Shown here: in pieces, positions 25,501 to 34,500 of the stretch
How the letters are laid out: each line of letters starts with the position of its first letter
How positions within the stretch are numbered: the first letter of the stretch is position 1
From: Scolanthus callimorphus
Lineage: Eukaryota; Cnidaria; Anthozoa; Actiniaria; Edwardsiidae
DNA: 64,000 nt
NCBI GenBank assembly: GCA_033964015.1
Contig: CM066924.1
Coordinates: 25,717,280-25,781,279, forward strand
Direction of reading: 5' to 3'
Program-made: the position numbers and the translations under genes
The notes under the pieces: generated by a model
What the model was told of the DNA's origin: nothing
Seen by the model: only the letters and a program-made list of their open reading frames with translations
Databases searched by the model: none

Positions 25501-28500
25501 CGTGTAACAAAAATCACAAAAGTACTACAATGAAAAAAAGTTTTAGTTATGTTAGCGAATTTTGAACACAAGAAAATGTTAACAAATTAACAGCTGGATC
25601 ATTACTGGTTAAAATCATGCTAAAACTAAGATGGAGAAATGAGGTCGATATTTTTCTATAGCACATAAAAGAGGAGCCCACCATTGCAAATTATGCAAGA
25701 AAAATTGATGGCGAAATATTGTTATTTATTACGTATTTAACTCAAAGCGATCTCTGTTTAATCTGCACTCTCAACAACCTTATAGTATTGCGACATCGGT
25801 CAGATACATAAATACGATATATTTGTCATTCTGTGGTGGTATCGGCTTCAATAGTGTTACGCATAATTTGAACAGGTTCAATAGTCATTTGAGTTCAATA
25901 GTATAATTCATATGATCAGCGAATTTTCATGGCTAGTTTAATCGTTTCTTGATGATACCCTTGGTTGGTTGAGAACAATCAATAAAGATTTAACATGGAG
26001 AAATGACCTTGCTGGAATTTTAGCGGGCTCGGAGCATTCAATATAATTTACTTGTAAACTGAAATTACACAGAATTTTCACTGGTGTTCTCGACAATCGC
26101 AAACGCGAATTATCAAGATTGACTTCAAAACATGCCCAATGCTTACCATAGAGAAACTTACCGTATGTGAAATGATTCAGGTTCTCCTTTAAAATGAGCA
26201 AGCAACCTCCAATTACGGGATGTAACAAGACAACATGGCTGCAATATTGACGAAGCTTGAGTTTCTTTGAACGTCCCATGATAACAACTCGAACCTATTG
26301 CATGTTCCTTTCCATAGAATAGGCAGCAAAGACATAGATAAAAACCTTTAGGCGAATTCTGGAGCCAATTCATTTCAATTTCGTTCCACATATCACGGTC
26401 AAATCCCGTAAACATTGAGCTGTCATGACCCTTCTCCGAGGCATGAGGGAGTTCCATAAATCTAAGCCGCGCATGCGTATGCAAATGTCCCTGCTACTTA
26501 GTAGCTGACCAATCTTCAAATAACAAAACACTAGTAGGTGATAAATAACAAAACTATAGGCAAGACAACTTGACAAGGCTCAACATTGCGCCGCCATGGC
26601 GACAAGATTCAGGGTTGGGCGAGTAAACATTTCAACCCAGTAACCAAATGGTGACAAGATTCAGGGTTGGGCGAGTAAACATTTCAACCCAGTAACCAAA
26701 TGGCAACAAGATTCATGGTTGGGCGAGTAAACATTTCAACCCAGTAACCAAATGGCGACAAGATTCAGTGTTGGGCGAGTAAACATTTCAACCCAGTAAC
26801 CAAATGGTGAGAAGATTTGGGGTTTGGCGAGTAAACATTTCAACCCAGTAACCAAATGGCGACAAGATTTGGGGTTTGGCGAGTAAACATTTCAACCCAG
26901 TAACCAAATGGCAACAAGATTCAGGGTTGGACGAGTAAACATTTCAACCCAGTAACCAAATGGCGACAAGATTTTGGATTTGGCGAGTAAACATTTCAAC
27001 CCAGTAACCAAATGGCAACAAGATTTCGGATTTGGCGAGTAAAAATTTCAACCCAGTAACCAAATGGCGACTTTCCATTCTGTAGGTTTTCAAAAGTGTC
27101 TTTCCCAAAATTAGCTGTCAACAGCATTAATTCGGGAGAGAAAGCTGACAACCAGATTTCTATTATGAAGAACAGACCTTTGGTGACTAGATTGATTTAT
27201 AGGCGCCAATGGCCCCCCTCGGAAACATTTAATGTTGCTATAATATAATGAGATGAACCCCTTCTCAACCCCTTCCCTCTCTCTGTATAAAATACATTGG
27301 TTGAATGGGAAATAAGGTGTAATGGCCTCGCAACTTCTTCCAGGATGCTAGAGGATCTGAAACTTTTGATATTGGGATTCTTGATGATCCAAAATTTTTA
27401 CTTATTACATGCCTCCCCTGAAAATTCACGATTCTCAGTTTTAATATCAAAGAATGAATGAATGATGTGTTTATTACTTCCCACTCGTAGGTCATTTTTG
27501 CAACGCTACTTACATGCAGCTTCATCAACAGGAAGCTAGGAACAAAAGAGACAAAATCATTTTCAGCAAATTAACATGATACTAGTATGAAATCCTTATG
27601 GAAAAAAATTCAGCGCACATGTTTGACTGCAAAGCCAACAGCCAAAGCAAATTGCAGCAAAGTAATTTTGCCCTCAATTAAGAAAAATTGCCCTCGCTCT
27701 TAGCCAATCAGCATTGAGTAATTTTGCCCTGTATATTATAAAATAATAACGGGACACATAATATCGTGTATGTAATAGACCTTTTTCCAAAATGGCTGCC
27801 GCAAATTCACATGTCTTAAAATTAAACTGACTGAAAATCAAATACTGGTACTTGAAAATAGTATCCACACATTAGTAATACCTTAAATTTTCGTTAAGCC
27901 AAATGCCATGTCGGCTGAGAAAGCAGAGTCTGAAAAATGAAATTTTACAGAGATTTGTATGACTGGGGGTATGATGCATACCCCCAGTCATACAAACGTC
28001 TGTAAATTTTCAACTTTTCAACGGCCATTTTCTCGGAAGATAATATTGGATATAATGCAATGAAATTTTGTAGTTTTACTAAAGTGATGATGTGTGTTCT
28101 GGTGCTGGTGTTCATTTTTAACAAAAAACGATTTGAATTTTCGGCGGCCATTTTGGAAGAAGGTCTATTACAAAATGATATATTTTATCAAGGAGGTTTT
28201 CTCCTTGCTTTCATTAATTATTTACTGCGACTTTCATAATTCTGCGAATTCTCGCTAATGATTTCCAACCGTCAAACCACCTTCTGTTTTCAGTCAATCA
28301 AACTCCCGAGTCTTTTCATTGTTACTCTTTGTGCTTTTTGATTCGCTAGACGCTGGCCAATCAAAAAGCACAAAGAGTAACAACGAAAAGACTCAGGAGT
28401 TTGATTGACAGATACCAGAAGGCGGTTTGACGGTTGGAAGTCGATAGCGAGAGTTCGCAGAATTATGAAAATTGTCGTAAATGTGTGATGAAAACTACTT

Positions 28501-31500
28501 AACCATAAATCAGCATTGAGTAATTTTGCCCTGTATATTATAAAAATAATAATGGGCCACATCTGACAGGATGACTAGGCTTCTGGAAGAGGGATTCCTT
28601 TCGTGAAACCAGTCGCAAAGTAATTACACCAATTCTGAGTAAAACCTTCTAGGAGTAATTACAAAGTAATTGCGAATTACTCACGACAGTCATCTGAAAT
28701 CCACTCTAATATCATTCATTAATTTAATGTGTGATGAAAACAACCAGGCATTCCTTGATTTGAGGTGGCCTGGCCACAGTAAATTATGTTGACTTAAGTT
28801 TTCTTTCAATCTTAGCTGTATGGCCCCTTTTAAATAGAATATTGGATACTTTAGTGCCAGAACACAAAAGGAGGCTGTATTAATTTTCCTTTTAAATCAG
28901 ATAAAATGGTTTTACCAGCTATTAATTTCCGCACAATTTGGAATTAACAAAAGTTTCTCATAATGGACAAAATGTTCTGTACAATTTGCTCCCAAATTGG
29001 TGCACAATTTCTTTTTTTCATACTCAATCAGATGCCCTGTAATGAACCTTGTTAATACACACAATGCTACCACACAATGCTACCTCACTCTCAAGGATGC
29101 CTCCAATCTTGCTAAAGGCTGGCATCTGGAGTCCATATTTCTCAAGTTCTTTACGCATGGCACTGATTTGTTCCTCTGCAAATTTTTAGGGTAAAGTTAA
29201 ATATATGTATATTATTTAAGCATTAGAGCACAGCTTTCTATGACTTTATTGGCACACAATAATAATAACAATAATAACAAGAAAACAGCCCATCACTTTG
29301 TGACGTCAGAAGACCAAACCTAAGTTCCCCCTTCCATAAACTGCTGATTTACATTACTAATGACCTCCCTTTTTGTGTGTTTCTTTTGCACTGGTCTCCC
29401 TGATTTTGGTGGAGAAAATGACGAACGTGTGTGTGTCTTGGTGAGTCAGTCCGGGTCTCAAATCTGTCTAAGAACCCGCTAAAATTGAAAATGCAGCCTA
29501 TTAAAGAAAAACATTTGACTTCGGAATTGTTTGTATAATGCTTATCAGTAAGGCACGAGAAGAAACAGGTAAAGTTAAACTGTTCTAAGAAATTTCTTAG
29601 TTTATCATAGGAATATTTAGAGAATATCATTCATGACTTAGCGCGCGCTCTGTAGGCAGTGCCAGGTGTAAGTTTGTTCAACCTTGAATGAAATTTTTCT
29701 CAGCTCAAATCTTTCTCGAATTAGAATTATCCCTATGCACAAATGTAAGTAATCTGTAATAGAACCATTTAAGTTTGAATGTCTATGGTGCTATCGGCTA
29801 ATGGAACTGTGTTCTTTTTTAGTTTATGTGGGAGATTTCAACATGGCCGCGATGGCGGCTTTGTCCCTCGCTGAAAAAATCAATTGAATTAGAACTTAGC
29901 CAAAGGTGAATCTTTTCCAACAAAAACACGCCCACTGAAGAGATTTCCTCCTTCTCTTCTGGTTTGTGTCCTTCGTTTTGCGATGCAGCGTCAGGATTTG
30001 CCTTTGCGTGCTTCCAGAAAGCAAGGCGGTGTACGGCGGTGTACGTTTGTTCAAACTTGAATGAAAATTTTTCTCAACGTAAATCTTTCGAATAATAATT
30101 ATCCCTGCACATTCCTGCAAGTAATCTGTGACAGAACCATTTAGGTTTAGATGACTATGGTGATTTCGGCTGTGCGAACTGAGTTCTTTTTTAGTTTCTG
30201 TGGGAGATTTCAAAATGGCGGCGATGGCAGCTTTGTCCCTCGCTTAAGAAATCGCTTGAATTAGAACTTAGCCCAGGGTGAATCTTTTCCAACCAAAACA
30301 CGCCCACTGTGGAGATATCCACTTTCTCTTCAGGTTTGTGAACTTCGTTTGGCGACACAGCTTCAGGGCCAAGCAGAGTGAGTGCGGACGATTTAGCCAA
30401 TCAGAAACGTTTGTGCAGACAACCCGATTATAATAGTATAGATAATAATGGTAGAGGCATGAGAACATTCAAAATGTTTTGAGTGTCCCTCCCAACATCA
30501 CAAGTGCTCTATTGGCTGATAAAGTCAGAGAAAGTTGTGCTCTAATGCTTTTATGACATAGCAGGTGATAGCCATTACTTTATTGGTGAAATAGAGCATT
30601 TTTTTCTGATTTGGACCAATCAGAGTGTGTGTTATATCATAGCTATAGTATCATGTAACATATACAGTAGCTTGTACATTATAATAAAGAAAGGCAAAAT
30701 CACAGAAAATTGACTAAATTTTGATAAAAATTGACTAATTTTATTTCTAACATAAGCATATGAAAACTAATTCCCATGGCTTTGTTTGTTTATTAGCCCA
30801 AGACAATAAAATTACATGTAAGATACTACAGAATAAAGCACCAAGTGGCACTTACTGTATTCAGAACAAATAATTATTCATCCTCCAGTATACAAGCAGA
30901 CAGATTTAGAATGTGACAGATATTTTTGTGTGGGTGTCAGACAGAGCATGTGTTCTTTCATCAGAATTAAATGGATCCTTACTCACAACAGAGGGGCACA
31001 TACCCCAAAACGTTCTCATTTGATCCAACTCTGTTCAGAGCCTCCAGAGTTTTAAAAAGCTTATCTGGTGGTGAAGTGGAGGGACAGCCAAGTATATATA
31101 TCAAGGGTAGGTTAGTTATCAGACTAAAGGATAGCTTTACAACTATCTTTACAGTAATATGTAGTACCTGTAAATTCAGCCTTTCCATACAAATCTTGAA
31201 TCTGGGGTGCAAGGCCAAGCTTGAAAAGGAACAGGCTGTTGAAATACAAACAATTGAACTTTATCATTCATTCTAAATCTCATACATAATTAATGAGCCA
31301 AACGCAAGGGAAATCACAACCGTGAACGACCACTGTATACCTCGATAAAGTCCCGATATAGACACTACATATGGGGTACCATGTTTATATCTATCATACA
31401 GACACTCATGTTTAATAAATGAGATATAGACACAGTACCTATTTCGACACTTGAAAGTGCATAGGGGTGTACAAAGGGTGAATCCTTGCCAACCAGGGAT

Positions 31501-34500
31501 CAGAGCTAGTGCTGGTGTGCACTTTCTGGACCGGCCTTACCCTTTGGTGAAATTACTTTAGGATCATGTCATGAACACTGGTCATCCCAACCGCAACCTT
31601 TATCCATGTGGAATGCTTATTCTGTATCTGCGCATGCTTGAAATTCTACGTCACAGTAATCATGAACATACCTTTTGTCCCAACACAGAAGACATGTCAA
31701 TTATTCGGAATGCCTCTCTAAATACACTACATATCATAATGAAAAGCTCTCATTGTCAATCTTTTGTTTGCCACTTCAAAATAGCTAAACAATAAAACTT
31801 GAAGCCAGTCTATATCAGATTTCTTATATCTCGATTTCAATGAAGTAGTTCTTGCAAATTTATTTCCTTTTTTTAAACTAACTTGGAATTATGAATTATT
31901 ACTGGCAACCGTTTTAGAAGTACATAGTTTACAAAACTCGCTGTCATGTTTTATCGGCAGATAGAAGAAACACTTGGCTTCGCCTTGTGTTTCTATCTGC
32001 CAATAAAACACTCCAGCTCGTTTTGTAAACATTACTTAATAATAATAAACACTTATATCAGCATTCTAAGCAAACAATAATGGTCTATAAAAAGAAAATG
32101 TTATATCTACAATGTGTGGTTCCAGAAAATATCCATACCCCCCATGCTCTGTGTTGTTATTTCAGTATGATTATGTGCTACTACCATTTGCAGCCTTCCA
32201 TGAGGCGTGACGCTACAACTAGGTTTGAAAACATTCTATCACAGACATTTGTCAATCAAAACTTTTTGTTTGGTCCACAAAACTTTGCCAATGAGAATGC
32301 AAATTTCATACTAAACATTTTGAGTTTCTGTCGCGATAATCTTACTTTTCACCACGAGTCATCCTAAGTTGAATATTATCAAAAACATTTAGTACCTTTT
32401 CTTGTCAGAAATGCCCAGATTCTGTAAGTTTGTTTTGATTTTGGTGTGTAACTTCTGTAACTTTAGAGATTCCCACAGGAAACATGAAAGTTTCACATCC
32501 CTGCACGTGCAGTTCAATTAGCAAAACAAAAAGTTTTGATTGATAAACGTCTGCGATACAAACTTTTCAAATCCTAGTTGTCGCATCACACCTCACGGGA
32601 GATTGCAAATGGTAGTATTTTATACATTTTGATGAGATACCTGTGTTTCTCCAGTGTTGAAAAATTGATATCTGTCAAATGTGAAAGATATGATATCTTT
32701 CACATGTGAAGATATCACTGTTGGCATGAAAATTTTGAATTTAATTTGTAAACTTTACATCTTAGCTTGATATGTTTATAACATTTAAAAAAAATTTGTA
32801 TCAAATTCATTAAGCTTACATCAAACTTTGCTTGTTGAGAGTTTCAGTGGCAGAAGCGGTTTGCAGGTTTATCGATTCAGTTTTAATAAAAGGCTCTTAT
32901 TTGTCTTTAAATTGATCTAATCAATATTCATATAATAAACAGAACATTACATGGGCGCTTGGAGATACAAATTATATCTTCGAGTGTTCAACTCAATCTC
33001 TCACCAGTGAGCGCAGCGAAATTTGTATCTTGGGGCGGCCATGTAATATCCTCTATTTATCTGAGATGATTGCAAGTCTCACAATTGCAGATGAAGTGAT
33101 TTCGATCAGGGGTGGCCTTCTATTTTCTTTGTGCTTGTAAAATTGCAGAGGCTTTAACAACTTATGTAGTGTTTCACTTACATAAAATCCCTAGCTTCCC
33201 ACAAACAAGATTGCTAGTCGTTACTTGTCTAAAAGATCGTAAAAAAAATAAACTACAGTAGCACTATCCTCTTTTCACTAATATTTTGCATTAGAATGAG
33301 AAAAAGATGTAAGGATTATCTGAGCAAGTCATAAAAACAGTGATCCTTTATTTAACCACAGAAGATACCATCAACTTGTATGTAGTATAATAATAGAAAG
33401 CAACAGACAACAAGCTAAATTGTCACTACATTACATTATCCAAGATGTGTTTTCATTCAATTTCACTCTTCAGATCAATAACACTTCCAGTTGTGCAAAA
33501 ATATTATTGTGCAGCCATTTTATTCATTGACAAGGTTATGCAAATTATTAACCTGAATTTCAGCATTATTCAATTACTGAGACTTTTATGACAATTTATT
33601 TTATGACTTCTATAAATGATTGACGGTGTGTTGTAATGCACAAGTCATGTATTATATTATTTATGTCTGATATAATCATGAAGCAACAGTTGTTAAGCCA
33701 TTTCGTGACAAACCAAACAATAAAGAAGTGTTTAGGTTCGATGTTCACAAACCTCAGAGCATGAATACAGTAGATGAGTTTTGGCATATTCTTTTTGTCA
33801 TAGATATCAGTTGTTTCTGGGTAGAAGACCTGTTGAGAAAAATATTAAAATAAATAAATACGGAACAATTTCTAATTTGATGCGGTAGTTTTATCACTGA
33901 TGATCAGTTAGAAATCTCTGGGGACATAGATTTTCTACACTCTTTTCATCATTTGTTTGTTCTAGAGTCAACATTCGACGTTTGAATTGATGAACCTTCG
34001 GTTCCGGTTAAAGTTGAAATTCGAATTAATTTGAGTCTGAAATATCTGAAAACACTCAAATAATCCAGCAAGAATGAGCCTGTAAAATATTAATTCATTG
34101 CGCTACAAGTTCCGATATTAATAAAGTGATTTTCAGTTATTTATGCATGTATCGAAATAATATATTATTTCGTGAGAAATGGAGAATTCGGCAATGACCT
34201 GCCAAAACCAAAAAAGCATTAATACAAAGTTGAAGTATTTAATTGTTGGAGGGCAAAATAATAACAGTCTGAAGCGATAAGCTATATCTCAATTTTACCT
34301 GAGGTAAACCGACTTCGTCGCAAGCTTTGAAGAAGTAGTTAATGTTGTCTGTATGTCGAAAATGTAGGCCTTTAGACTTAAAAACAAAAGTACAAATTAA
34401 TAAAACTGGAATTGAACTATAAAACCAAATGGCTTTAGCAATAGCTGAAACTGATCACCAAAAATTCAACAAGTTTCAACAAAACGTGTCCCGGAACAAG

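Noticed and set aside
26158..26484. Minus-strand ORF of about 100 codons with several cysteines
   Set aside because: No domain, signal peptide, promoter or splice support; within an AT-rich intron where ORFs of this length occur by chance.
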